Assembly (NCBI GenBank): GCA_036785325.1
Contig: JAXIVH010000008.1
Location: 9,962,395-10,026,394 of the forward strand
DNA from: Urophycis tenuis
Taxonomy: Eukaryota > Chordata > Actinopteri > Gadiformes > Phycidae
Direction: 5' to 3'
Length of the DNA: 64,000 nt
Positions 46,975-60,000 of this stretch are shown in pieces. Numbering within the stretch: position 1 is the first letter of the stretch; each line of letters opens with the position of its first letter. The notes under the pieces are model-generated. The model did no database searches, was not told where the DNA came from, and was given only the letters and a program-made list of their open reading frames with translations. Made by a program: the position numbers and the translations under genes.

Positions 46975-47010
46975 CACCCACAGATGCACACACACACACG
47001 CACGTGCACA
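46892..47010. repeat. (CA)n microsatellite abutting the pth4 promoter
   Basis: About 40 CA units at 46892-46972, then shorter CA stretches to about 47010. Confidence 0.95.
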
Positions 47011-47282
47011 CACACAGTTAGACATGCTCAGCAATGTATACCCCCCTCCAACTATTGACTTTGGCAATAACGATCAACTCATTGATTATCATACATTAAC
47101 ATACATTTACATAGAATGAAGAGAAAAATACATCCATTAATCAGAATTTGGATCCATCTTTTAGTCAGATTTACATTTGTGTGAGCCTAATAACCAATTT
47201 TGTTGATATAGTTTATTGCTGAGATATAAGGGTGAGGGGGATTCAAATTATTCAATGTATATTTTGGTATATATTTTGTACA

Positions 47283-47421
<139 letters not shown>

Positions 47422-47633
47422 CCCTAGTTAAGATGCTTGTGCCTTGGATTCACATTCACATGACATCTTCACAACTATAACTTTTCTCCCACCAGCTATT
47501 AACCCCTAATGAAGCTATGACATCACTTTCTGGGATGACAGAGGCATCTCCATGATCACCGCTGGCAACACTGTTGTCTTGACAACATGAGTGGAAGGTT
47601 TCCCATGGTGAGAAATGCTGTCTGGTAAGGCAA

Positions 47634-48125
47634 AGCAAGGCAAGTTTATTTATGTAGCACCATTCAAACACAAGGCCATTGTGCTTTACAAAGGAAGAAT
47701 CACACATACAAATCATTAGAAGGGCAATCATTGAAAGAGAATAAAACAAGAAAAGGGCAAATGTAAAATAAAAGTTTTTTTATTTACATTTTTTTTAATA
47801 TACTGTATATTCTTTTCTTTTCATTAAAAGCTCTGGCTCACAGAAATGTTTGAGCATTGATTTAAAGAATACGCTTTTTCTGGAAGTTTGTTCCAGATCG
47901 GTGGTGCATCAAAACTCAAAACTGCTCCACCACACCTGTTTTGACCCCTGGGAGCAGTGAGCAGCTTGTGCCTGATGGCCATAGAGCTCTGTTGGGCTCA
48001 TAACACACAAGCAGATGGATTTTGGTCCCAACTCATTTAGTGCTTTGTACCGTGCTAGAATGTTGTGAACTAAACTCTCTGGCCAACAGCAAGCTGGTGA
48101 AGTGAGCTGAGCTCTGGATGAATGG
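47634..48125. mobile_element. teleost interspersed repeat, longer copy
   Basis: GGCAAGTTTATTTATGTAGC, then CAAACACAAGGCCATTGTGC, and further on TGACCCCTGGGAGCAGTGAG and TTAGTGCTTTGTACC. The same start occurs at 9263. It is an abundant fish repeat whose class I leave open. Confidence 0.65.
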
Positions 48126-48639
48126 GGTTCACTTTCTTCGTCCTAAACGCATACGTAGGTGTAAGTATAACAAGCATAGAGCAATGGAATAGTTCTTAAT
48201 CCAGTAAAGAATGGCTTGCACATTTCTATATATGGTTATAAATATACATTTGTGATAATAAATACTTAGATATCTCTGAAGGTAATATATCCTTTTTGAG
48301 ATATTAACTGGAATAAATAATACAATGAATAAGAAACATTTACTGCAACTACAAAAATTACAATATTGAATAACAGCTAAAAGTCTGACACTCGTCAACT
48401 AATACATTATCTGAACAATCATAAAATATCCATTTTAAATGTACATTTAAACATGAGCTGAATACTAATATAGCTTTATAGCAAGTGTGCATTTGCAATG
48501 TATCAATACAACATTATATGTTGTACTCCACAGACAAGACACATGAAAATCAAAGGAACACTGTAACTGTAGTTTCCGCTGCATAACGGGTTATTCATAC
48601 TGCATAACTGGTCATTTTTACCACTCCCACCTCTATAAT
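48126..48639. other. intergenic, nothing recognised
   Basis: AT-rich DNA with short ORFs only. Confidence 0.5.
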
Positions 48640-48870
48640 GTATGCCTAGATGTATGTACATTTATGTATATTTTTATATTTCTTTATATATATTTTTTGT
48701 ATATTGTTTACATACGTTTATATTATATATTTATATATTCTAACTCTCTACTATACGTAGATTTTCTGTCTTTTCTTTTTTCCCTGGAGTATTGTAACAA
48801 ATGCAATTTCCCTCAGGGATCATTTAAGTATTTCAGTCTGTCTTTCTGTCTGTCTGTCTGTAACTTTAAA
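48640..48870 (+). mobile_element. retroelement 3' tail, copy 1
   Basis: GTATTGTAACAAATGCAATT then TTCCCTCAGGGATCATTTAA and (CTGT)n. A related tail is at 49800. Confidence 0.6.
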
Positions 48871-49559
48871 TGGATAATCAATAGTCACAAAAGAAAAAAA
48901 AAGTCATGCGAAGAGACATACTTCCACCAACTGGTTTTAAACTGGTTTAAAGCTCCCCAAAACGTAGTTTTATCAGAAGTTGGTGGTTTAGGCAACCACA
49001 TATAATAAACAGTAGTAGAAGAAGAGATGTGTGAGGGGCAAACATAACAATGGGCTTGTCTTATCCTTTGGCAAGCATTTTGTGATTGGTAGATTATTCC
49101 CCCCGGCATTCTGTTGCTGTGATGTTTTTTTCGTGGACGAGATGGTCCACACATACCTGTTGTTGCAACCAGCCATGTTGTTAGGCATTATGGGAATGTT
49201 TTTTCAAATTGTGCAATCCACCTTTCATGATGCGATACTTCATGCTGCATGTATTAAAATACATTGATGGAAACACGGCTGATTTGGTCAGATTATCTGG
49301 TTGTCACCCGTGATACTGTGTGGGCACAGCATCACAGCCTGGCGGGGGGAAAAACATCAGCATCTATCCAACCAAATCTTATCTTAATCTTATATCAAAG
49401 TAGTGAAAATGCATGCTTGGCGATGATTATAAGGTGATACATGGTTGCACATTTTGTGTTATGATGTTATGTTTGGATCAATAGTGTTTTTCCTGTATTT
49501 TCAGTCCCATATCACAGGAATTGCAATCTTTCACTAATGGGACATGGCTGAGAGGTGGA

Positions 49560-49870
49560 ATATGCTATTTCTTTTATAGTGTTAAAAAAATGTATGCCTA
49601 GATTTATGTATAGTTATGTTTATTTGTGCATATTTTTATATTTAATATTTATTCAATTCAAGATTCAAGTAAACTTTGTCAGTTTTCATGAATGTACAGG
49701 ACATACACAAAAACCGAAATGCTGTTTCCCTCGATCCCCGACTGACTTCCTCTGACTTCTCTATACTGTTTTTCTTTTCCCTCTTACCCCTTACCATTCC
49801 ACTGGGGTAGTTGTAACTAAAGCAATTTCCCTCTGGGATCATTAAAGTATTTCTGTCTGTACTTATATCC
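49560..49870 (+). mobile_element. retroelement 3' tail, copy 2
   Basis: GGTAGTTGTAACTAAAGCAA, then TTTCCCTCTGGGATCATTAA and CTGTCTGT. It is similar to the copy at 48640 but diverged. Confidence 0.6.
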
Positions 49871-52594
49871 TTATATGCATATATGCTTCCTTGTCCTGTT
49901 TTGTTCAGTCTAGTGGTGGCATTTCTAAGCTAACTTAGATATGTATGAATGGCTTGGCTAGTTTGTACGCACAGTTCCCTCCCCAGGCCGGCCCCAGGCT
50001 GGGGCAGGCCCTGGGCTGCGTACTGCCTGCCCTCCCTGTGTGAGCCTGTTGACCCAAAGTAACTTGCCTCGTGGCAATGTTGTGTTCATGGCATGAAACG
50101 TTGAAATGGACCCGGATTCCCTCACCGGAGAGCTACCCAGTTTCCAGGGCAACAATGCAAGCTTGGTCAACCTGGGCATGACCAGGAGGATTAGCAGGGA
50201 GAGGCTTTGCAGCATACTGCTGCAAAACTACAAAAGCAAAACGTGATAAATCTGGCTGGTGAGGCACGGTGCAAACAGCTTTTTGAATGTTAAGCAGATA
50301 GGAAGGAATCTGATTCTGATATAACAATGTACCAATTCGGATTGATGCGAAAAGAACAGGAGGGCTACAGTTGGTGTGGAGGATAGTTCCACATGTTTTA
50401 TGGTTAGAAACACAGCTCTAATGGCTTATGAGTTATTTCCTGAGGACAACTGCAAAAGATTTAAATCTCCAGACAAGACCAACAGTCGTACATTGAGTTT
50501 GGCAGGGAACAAAATAGTTGACATTTATTGGTGGTGCACTGCCTCTGGGGTTGCAAGTATTGCAAATCTTAGCTCATTCTACATGAACAGCTGAACAATC
50601 CTGAAAAAGGTTTGTGAGTGGCAGGTGAAGATGGTCTTGAAAGCCACAGTGTTGGCAGATGAGTACGGCACAACTCGTTTTCAGAAGCTCCTGTATTTTT
50701 GTTCTGCGCTTCTTCATGATCCCCCGGGGGAAGGTAGTCGGGAAGCCGGTGGGCTAGCACTGTTTATCAACAAGTAAACCTCGGCACAGGACTGTCAAGG
50801 AGTTGATCTGTTGTCGGTACACTGAACAGCAGGCCGAGCCATACCTTGAATACCACCCACGTATTCAGAAACGAGTCACCTGAGGCGGTTATCAGGGATT
50901 GACTTGACTGTACAGACTGCAGTGTGCCGCAAGAGAAACAAGGGGATGACATTGAGGGGATCGATCACTGTACAATTGATTACAACAACTTTTCGTATGG
51001 ATACTGTTGCCCCTGTCTGTACAATGAACCACCATGGATCACCAGGACATCAAGGCCCTCCTCAACCAGAAGAAGAAGGGTGCTGAGGCGTTTCAGCTCA
51101 AGGGCCTCCTTGACTTAGGAGGGTTAAAGGAGGAAGGTGGAGCAAGTGAGGGGAGTTCAGTGGTCAAGTGGCCTGGGAGCCAACCAATCATCCCAGAACC
51201 TCAGGCATAGGGCCAAGGCACTGGATGGGGACAGAGCAAGAGAACTCATACAGGCTGGATGGTGGACCAGGAACCTCAGCTGGACAGCAACATAAGCATG
51301 ACCATTCAGGGGGCCTGCAACAAGGTTAGATGTCAGGAAGGACAACTGAACCGGTGACCAATCGACATTTGGCTGTGGATTGTCGGCGGCTGACCCAAGC
51401 CCAAGTGACTGGAGTGCAGGCTGAGAAGCAGGCCAAGGTGCCGGCTGGAAGCTAGCTGAGTTGTAAGGTGCAAGCTGAGTACTGGTGTCTAGCCGGGAAG
51501 CAGGCAGAGAATCGGTGGTGTTGAGGACGCCCATCCAGGTAACAAAATCCTGAGCCAAGGACATGTTGCCTTGCCACACTCAGAGCCAAATATCTGTTCT
51601 CACTATAGGGCCCCTCCTCCAACATTGCTTGAGGCACAGGATAGTATAAATGACCTAATATAGTTCACCCTCAATAATCTGTCTGCTGTGTCCCTGGCTG
51701 GTCAGATTTTTCTGTCACGACTGATGCTAGCAGGGCAGCAGGAACACAAAGGAGCAGAGAGGTATGTAAAGACAAATGTATAAAGGTAATACCAACAGGC
51801 AAACAACTAACAACTGAAAACGAAGCAAGCAAAACTGGGGGAAAATAAACACACTTGAAATGCAGAATTACAAGCCAGGAGCCTACCGGACATCAACAGA
51901 ACTGAGGACGATCTGCGCAAGAACATATGGAAAGGCCAACTTAAGCAGACATGGGAAAATACAGGTGAGCACAAGGAACTTCTTAACACAGTCCTTTGAG
52001 GGAAGCAAGAAAGGGAGAAAGGAGGGAATGGAGCCAGCCACAGTCCTTGACAATTCATCTGGGAAGATCAGTCTTTCAGGTTTACGAGGACACAGACCAC
52101 ATCAGTACAGTGCAATTACTAAACAAAATACACAAATACAATAAAGTGTGCAGAACAAGAGCACACACAAGACATACAAAGTATAGTGGTGAGTTCTGGG
52201 GAGAGAGGGGCAGACTGAGTCTGCAGGGTTGGGGGGGTGGCTGATGAGGGGGGGGGGGGCGATGCAAAATGCAAGGTGTTGTTTGAATCTCAACATATTT
52301 AATTGTCCTGGGATTTTGTAGTCTGTTGTCTCTTTTGTGTATCGACACACACCAGTGCATGGTATTTCACAGCGTATTTTTGGTCTGTGTCCAGTCTATT
52401 CTGGAGCATCCCACAGAGTGCAGACAACTATGGGCTGTGGGCTGGAGGCCGGACGACCCACACTGGCCTCCCATCCAAGATGGTGTCTTCTTCCTCCTCC
52501 TCTATAGCCGTCAACAGTACATTGTTAAATTATCAATACTATATTATTAGAAATATTAGATATTAGAAATCCATCCTCACAAGCACAGGCCTAA
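49871..52594. other. intergenic, unidentified
   Basis: ORFs of up to 140 codons occur on both strands (for example 51157-51579 on -). None has known domains. Parts of 50.4-52.2 kb read like decayed mobile-element DNA, but I cannot assign it. Confidence 0.4.
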
Positions 52595-52998
52595 CTATAG
52601 GAGATTGGGATGCTTCATAAAGGATTCACACTTGGAAAAGCCATCAACACATTGTTCAAAAGACATGTCGTGGCCTCCTAGTTGTGTGGGGAAGATACGC
52701 TGTGGAGAAGAAAGAATGATTGATTTTTCAATTCCAGGAACTTTTACGAAACAGTCCTGATGATAAGTATCATGAATTCTCCGGACCGCTTCCTGTAAAA
52801 ATATAAATTAGTATATGGGTTACAGTCAACTACATTAAATGTAAATACACCAGATTGTGGGGCAGTCGTACCAAAACCCAGCAGATTACGTGCCGAAACA
52901 GCTCGTTTTATGTTTTTTTGGAGCAGCTCCTCGTTCATCTCTTTGAGCTCTCTGATGTCCCCATCTTGTCCCACCGCTGAATCACAGACATCCGACAT
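52595..52998 (-). CDS. possible two-exon small gene, about 115 aa, unknown
   Basis: I do not recognise this protein. Exon 1 starts at 52998 with MSDVCDSAVGQDGDIRELKE and continues as a charged helix (ELLQKNIKRAVSARNLLGFG). Exon 2 starts at 52792, after a good acceptor (branch-like TACTAAT, then TTTTTACAG). It is open for 65 codons from EAVRRIHDTYHQDCF to MKHPNLL and stop TAG at 52595-52597. The exon junction is uncertain. Donor GTATTT at 52848 keeps the frame but makes a 56-nt intron. The better-sized 79-nt intron (donor GTACGA at 52871) shifts the frame and stops after a few codons. It may be a real small gene with a minimal intron, a gene with a base error here, or a fresh pseudogene. Confidence 0.4.
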
Positions 52999-53972
52999 TC
53001 AGACATCTTCTCTAAAAAAGGCATTCAACATGTTCAGACTCTGCGGTGGAATAATTGGATGTCTTCTGTAACATTTCTTTGACTTGCTTCTCCTCTGTAC
53101 AGGTTGCCCAAAGCATTGGTAGCTTGCTATTGGTTACTTTCACACAAATGCATATCTTTATAGGGTTAACACCTACTTGCGGCGGGGTGGGGAAGGGGGT
53201 CAGGCTTAAGTACCAAGCCCCACCCAGGGCCATTGAGTGTTATTAGCGTTAAAAAGGCCAAGCCATCAGCGAACAACTGTGCTCTGGAGGATTAACAGCT
53301 GTATTCTGACATTTCCGGGTCTTTACAGCTAATGGTGACCAGACCTCCCTGTTTTCCTGGATAAGTCACCGTTTCTGGTACCCGTCCCTGGCTGGAGCTG
53401 TCCGCATTATTAAAAAAAATAATGGATTGTAAATATACATTAATATATTTGGAAAAGGCAAAAGGTCCTAGCTTTCTCATTCATAGCAATTTCGAGACAG
53501 TTGATGAATAGTCTTGTGTCTATCTGATAGGGTGTGACGTAACCTTGCAACACGTCTACCTATTTTTGTGAGATTCCAATCCCGCCAGAATCCATCTGGC
53601 CAGGCTTCAATCTATGCGTTTGTGTCTCATAATCAGTGGTTTGGACCGATCAGCGTCTTATGAGGAACCATGTGATACGTGATGGTTCATCCAATCACCG
53701 GCCAAGAACTTAAGGTGCCTGCCCCTTTTCAAGCAGTTTCATGGATGATGGTTCTGTGTAACAAACCCTCTGGCGTGTTGTTATTACAGGTATGACGAAT
53801 TATAAATGATAGGCTATCAATATAGAACTTTTCCCTATTAAAGTAGCTACTTTGGTACTTTGGCTTGTTTTTGGCTGGTTTCAGGAAGCTTAAAGCACAT
53901 CACAGAAAACCAATGAGCATGTACTGCACAATCTTTTACAACATAACTATATTTACCATGATACGAATAGGC

Positions 53973-54263
53973 TAAATGTGAATATGTCCCCTCAGACAAC
54001 AGATATTGTGTTGATAAATTACAAACTACAAATGCCCCGTTTTCATTTCCGAAATATGGTCACCTTATTGCAGAGCAGCATAACAAAGTTCTGCAGATAT
54101 CCAAGTACCTCTGTCAAATAGAAGATTTGGCAAGTTTATTGTCCAGATATTTCCCTGATGATGATGATGCAGAAATGCAGCTTACACCTTCACCCACAGT
54201 GAAGTATACTAACATCTGTCCGTTTATTAATTCTGTTGAACCGAATTATACTTTGCATTGGTA
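53973..54263 (+). pseudogene. decayed reading frame, left part, interrupted by LTR
   Basis: An open frame without a start codon, behind a splice-acceptor-like CCCCTCAG at 53995. It includes KYGHLIAEQHNKVLQISKYL and SRYFPDDDDAEMQL and ends NYTLHW where the LTR begins. I do not know the family. Confidence 0.4.
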
Positions 54264-54702
54264 TGATAGTGAGGAGATTGTTGTTGATGCCGAATAACAA
54301 GAAGTGCCAGGAACTCTATATAGTTTAAGCTGAAGTTGTTTATTGGTCTCGTAGGCCTACGAGGAGAAGCAGAGGATTTCATCGAGCAAGAGATTTGTGT
54401 GTGAATCTTCCTCAGTTGCTTTCCCCTGCTCCTGGAGAGACAGTGTATTATATACAAGTCCCAAATCGGAACAGCATGACAGGAGTGTCCCATTCTGATT
54501 GGCTTATAATGTATAAAGATTACATGTTACTAAATAGATTTGACATGACGTAGGTGTATCCTTCAATCACTTTATGTTATGTCTCCAAGTTCCAGAGAGC
54601 CAGACTTAAAGTCGCCAAGAGGAATACAATCTTCACTATGTCCTTCTTCAGAACGTCAGATCAACCTAACCGTACCATTGCTAGATAATATTTTTCCTAA
54701 CA
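54264..54702 (-). mobile_element. solo LTR, 439 bp, copy 2
   Basis: It has the same length and ends as the copy at 18581, with only about ten differences by eye. It is flanked by the 4-bp direct repeat GGTA. It keeps the palindrome TCGTAGGCCTACGA, the TATATAA and the AATAAA. It lies within a decayed coding region. Confidence 0.87.
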
Positions 54703-54844
54703 GGTAGGGATCAAAGCCAAATGTCACCAGTGGGGTACGTAGGGATAACTGCCATAATTTAGCCAGATATAATGACCAAAGTTCTGTACATAAAAGGGAA
54801 ACTTACTTACTAATGGGGAGTTTGAAGAATGTGAAGGCTCAAGT

Positions 54845-55092
54845 ATGTCTCAAAAGAACAGGGACATTGTTGAGCTTGCATTGATGTTAGTTGAATCTGT
54901 GAAAAAAAGGGTGACCCACTGGATGTATTAGATGCACATGACTGCCACCAGCATGTCACTGAAGACAACATCGCTGGACTAGTGTCACAGTTAGGTCACA
55001 AGACTCTAATCCAAACACCAATGTTTGTCATTGAATGCTGGAAGCCCATCTTGGAAACCTTGGCATTTTTTGTATCCTCATTAACTCATTAA
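54845..55092 (+). pseudogene. decayed reading frame, right part, with frameshift
   Basis: One frame reads DIVELALMLVESVKK. A run of A (about 54900) then shifts to a second frame with GDPLDVLDAHDCHQHVTED, then VSQLGHKTLIQTPMFVIECW, and ends at TAA 55090-55092. It resembles in style the C-terminal region of the multicopy fish G2/M-phase E3 ligase-like proteins. That is a weak impression and not an identification. Confidence 0.35.
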
Positions 55093-57042
55093 GATAATGG
55101 AATAATTCCCAACTCCAAATTAAATTCCCCCAAACACTGCAGCCAAAGGCTGCGGTCAGATGATCTGATGAACTCACTATTCCCTACCAGGCTAGCCATC
55201 CATCTATTTGGATGTATGAGATCAACAATGGTGCTAAATTAACATCTCTAGTTAGCAAAATGTGGAGAATCACATTGTGGTAGCTGCAAAACTTTTATCC
55301 TGCAGGTTATTCTGCAGGTTTAGCTGATGCAAGGGAACAGGGAGCTCTTTGCTTGGCATGGTGAGGTCACCGACAGGGAGAGGAGGGGTCCAGAGATGTC
55401 GACGTGCCTGTTGGTTACTGTAGTTAGTTGACAGCTGGGCATGACGAGACCAGTGACCGATGACCACAGTGAGCACCACGTGAGTAAGCTTCTTCTGCAC
55501 ATAATGCAAAGTGAAACAATGTAGGAACCATTATTTTTTTAAAACACGTTATAGTATCTATGAGAAATGTTTGTACGAAGTTCAATGGGGACACAAGCAG
55601 ACATTTAGGCAACTACGATGACTACGTGACAATTTCTGAAATCCAACTTAATCCTGCGGTAATCTCCAATAGTGGCAGTAATATAGCATCATACCCAAAT
55701 GGTCCTTTTAATATGAGAACATTTCTGCATTTAATAAAGGAATTATGCATTTAGAATTAAGCTGCATCTAGTGGAAATGACTCGGCAGAAATGTTTTTGT
55801 TATTGCATAATCCCATGAAAACACGAATTGCGTTTTTGTTGCCTTAGAATTAGCCCTTTTATATCCACTTGAGGAGCAGCTCCACTGCCATTTCTAGTTG
55901 CCCAGGATGTACAAATGGCTATAGATAAAACATGCTTTTCATTCATCACCTTACATTAAAGTGTAGTCCCTACTGTAAAGTGTATACTTCTGCTCAAATT
56001 CAAACATTAAAAGTGATTAAATATTTTTGGGCTAAGAGTTATAGGAAGGAGGCTGTGCGTTATCCCCATGGTAACGACCACCACACAGACTTTGTGATAT
56101 AGGCCTACTATTTAGTGCTGTTGGTGTGTATGAGCAATGTTAAGATGCACCACACAGCGGGCTGGAGTTTACTGTAAGTGTCTCAAAGGCTCTTTCAGAT
56201 GCGGCCATCAACATCAACCACTGTCCAGATGGCAGTCCACACATCTACACACAGCATTACACACAGTAACAATGGAACATGGCATAGGTTATTATGTTGA
56301 TGACCCTGTTTAAACAAAAACAGAAACTGTTTTGGGTTCACTGCCCCATTACAATAACAATCACATCTTTTCTTAGTTTACCTGTAGTCTACAACTAAAG
56401 GCATCTATCGCCCATCTCCATCTATCATACATTTATCAAGGAACCTCATTAGTTAACACCTGGTTACTAGCACCTCTTCGCACCTTACACAATGCAGGCC
56501 ACTACAGGCCATGTAGTGGTTGCAGAGGGAGGGCTGAGGTGGTGGGGGGCTTCAGTTGGTGGTAGTCTGCGACCTCATTGCTAGTGGCCACTAAACTCTA
56601 CAAACTGCTCTTTTGAATTGTTACATTAATAACATAGGTCACCTCCATTTGCCTCCACACAAAGCCAATCAATTATTTTCTGTTTAAAAAGTGAATCACA
56701 CTATCTATTTGAAAAGCTTACTCATTGCAGCATAGCTGCCCTCAATGCATAGCTGGGAGCAGACAGACACAGACATTAAATACTTTATGATGGTTGGGAA
56801 GTACCTTGACCAATGCGTCCTACTACTCAATGCATTGCTCCTATTCTGTTGTAGTAATTCAATCCATTTGGCATCAGTTTACATATATTTTCAGTATGAA
56901 GTATGGGCATCAGTGTGGTGTATTTGTAAATTGTAAGACATTGGTGACCCATTCAGAGTTGTGCTACAATACTTTCTTACCTTGCTCAAACCATGGAATG
57001 AAGGAGCTTTGGGGAGAAAGCATACTGGCAGGAGACATCGTA
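55093..57042. other. intergenic, no supported gene
   Basis: Short ORFs without features. Nothing recognised. Confidence 0.5.
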
Positions 57043-60000
57043 CTTTATTCATTGGCAAGAGTAAATTAATATTACAGCCTATAAATTAACATTCTTTATT
57101 GGGCACACCAAAGACTAGTTGTCAGTGCTGCGCAGGAATCTACAAGACATGCTCAACATAGAGTTGACGCTCAGGTACTTCAAATTTGATGGCTTTGATG
57201 GCTTTATTTAGTATGTAGTATATATATATATATATATAGTATCTTCCTCAATTGCTTGATTATCCTTATTTTGTTGTTCTGATACGTTCAAATGACATGA
57301 CACTAAGACCAAAGCATTCCACATGATCATATATTACAAAAGAGTAAAGTAAAGAAAAGAGGTTAGTGCACACTTTATGTGCACACTTACACATATACAT
57401 AGTTGCACGTGTATTGTGATTCTGTTAGTGCAAACTGAAATAATAAAAATTAAACCTGGCACCCACAGAGACAGAGACAACCACATAGGCAGCAAATGTT
57501 AAGAGGTCAAGCAAAAAGACTGAGAGGGGAGCCCATCAAATCAAATCATTATGTTGCATAGATTGAAGCAAACAGGAATATCGTGTTGGCGTGACAACAA
57601 ATATACACATTGGGGAACATTGAAGGAGAATAACATAGAATATGCATGTTATATTGAAGACAGAAATAATGGTAAGCGTAAGGAAAGGACACACACTGAG
57701 GAAAAACACCTTCACCTAAGTTATATGTGGCCACAGATCACATTGTAACCTGACACCAAACATCGGGAACTAATGTTTCCCTGTGTGATCTGAGATGTTT
57801 TTGTTATTATACAAAAGGTGTTCTAGTGAAATCAAACATACACTACTAAACACGGTGGTAGAGGCATATGGGAGCAGCGAAAATGAAAACTATACATAAA
57901 TAATGAGATGCACAAATGTATGAAATGACAACATGCAGACCAGCAAGTATTCCTTTCCACTCTCGTCACTGAACTTTTGCTCCGTAAAAATCAACAATTA
58001 CACCAACGCTGATACAGAATATGTAATTTAATAGATTTTAATAAGAGAATGTGCTCTGTTTAAAGGCCAATATGTCTATAATATGTCGTCTTCAATGTTT
58101 AATACTCCCAGGGTCAAATCAAAGCAACAAAAGCCACCCTCAAAATTGAAGTGGATTATTCTTAGAAAAAACCTGAATTAACCAAAATCAAAAAATGTAC
58201 ATACACTTAAAACATAATCCTGTACTCGCGTATTCTCTACAAATATTCAAAATGGTAACCCTATTTCAGTGATCAGGATGTGCTAGTGTGTTGTGGCCAC
58301 TTGTTTCCATAGTAGATAAGTCATTAGTTGTCGTTCTCTTCTCTCTAGCCCTTAATGTGTGATCAAGATGTCAGGTTTGTGTAGCCATGAACACAAGTAG
58401 AAAATACAACTCTTAGGAAGATGACGTGAGTGGTGGTGTAACAATAACCTCTCGTTTGTTGCAGGAGAAGCAGGAGCTTCAACAAGAGAAATACAAGTAA
58501 ACCTCTTCCTTTGAAAAGTATATGAACAAGTGTTCAGGTACAACCACATCTTTATATGGGCTTGGCATCTGGAAAATCGTATCGTTGATCATTTTGACCA
58601 AGAGGTCAATAAAACAAACCACTGTAAGCTAAAAACCCTTAAAAAAAAGAAATGGTACAATGCGTGTATTACTATCACAAAAAAAAGAAGAAATAGCCAA
58701 TATTAAGAGTCAGTGGCTGCACATCTGCTGTGTTGAATACCTTGCAACCCCCCCCGCCAAAATTACAATAAGGTCGAAGCAGGAGAAATATTATAAAAGG
58801 GTTCTTGCCCGAAAGAAAATAAAATGTGGTGAAAATATTTAGCATCAGCTTACGCAATTATCTTTTAATTCACAAATAGCAAAATTCAAAAGTTTTGAAA
58901 GGATTGAAATTAAAAATAAACTATGTTGAAATGCAGATGTACATTTCACACACATGCATGTAAATAAAAAAGTTTTGATGGTTGTAAGGTGTGATGGTTT
59001 GTCCTTCTGTGAAATGATGTATAAAGTTTAATTTGACCAACAAAATATATATCAATAAGAATGACCCCAGTCCCAGTCTTTCCATTCATCCAGTCACCAT
59101 TATCATTCTCTAAAGGGCATGTTTCAGTCTGACTTTCCTCAGTGTGTTCCACCTCGCAGTGCACGCATATATGTTTACATTTAAGTCTGCATGTTTGCAT
59201 GAGTGTGTGTTTGCATGTAAAGTGTGTATCGGGTGTATAAAAGTTTTGTTTTAAAAGCAGGTCACATTTGGGACACTTCATTCCATACAAAAACATGCAG
59301 AACACTGAACACATATTGAACAATTAGCTTAATCCAAATGGCGTCTTTTTTCTTCTTCATACAAAGTGGCTTTAGGCTACACTGAACACAACAATACCAA
59401 TCGCACCAGGTCGGACATATTGCTTTAAATCACCATGTTTTGTATATAGGTTTTGCATGCGACATAAATGCTATTATGTTTATATAAAAGTAACACCAGT
59501 GCCTAGTATTTTGTATATTATCAATTACAGAAATGATTTCAGTTTTTTTCTGTGCAAATAAAACTGAAGCTATTATAAATTCAAGAATCAGATTTGTGTA
59601 TATTGGATATGGCTATGCAATAGAACTTTGGAAGTTTAGTTGTGAAGTGCAAGAACAGATTTTCAAATTCTATTTTTTTTTCTTTTAGGTTTTACTAAAT
59701 CAAATGATATCAAATGATAAAGTATGTTTTTAGAGGATGTGATCCAGAACTAAGAATTAAGAGTATTGCACAGTCCCCCACCCCCATGATACCTATATGT
59801 GACCTGGGAATGTCATGTTGCCCAGTATTCTGCATATGCCACGACAATGGTTCTTGTCAGTCTTGGTTTCCTCAACCATACTGTTTTTTGAAATGGTGAA
59901 ACCAAACCACACAAGAAAAACCAATGTTGCACGGGTGTCAGTCTATTAAAATGTCAACCTAGAACAACAGCCCAGATGCATATATTCCCATAAATTCAGT

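Noticed and set aside
51157..51579. 140-codon minus ORF
   Set aside because: Composition and lack of homology or splice context suggest chance or decayed repeat DNA.
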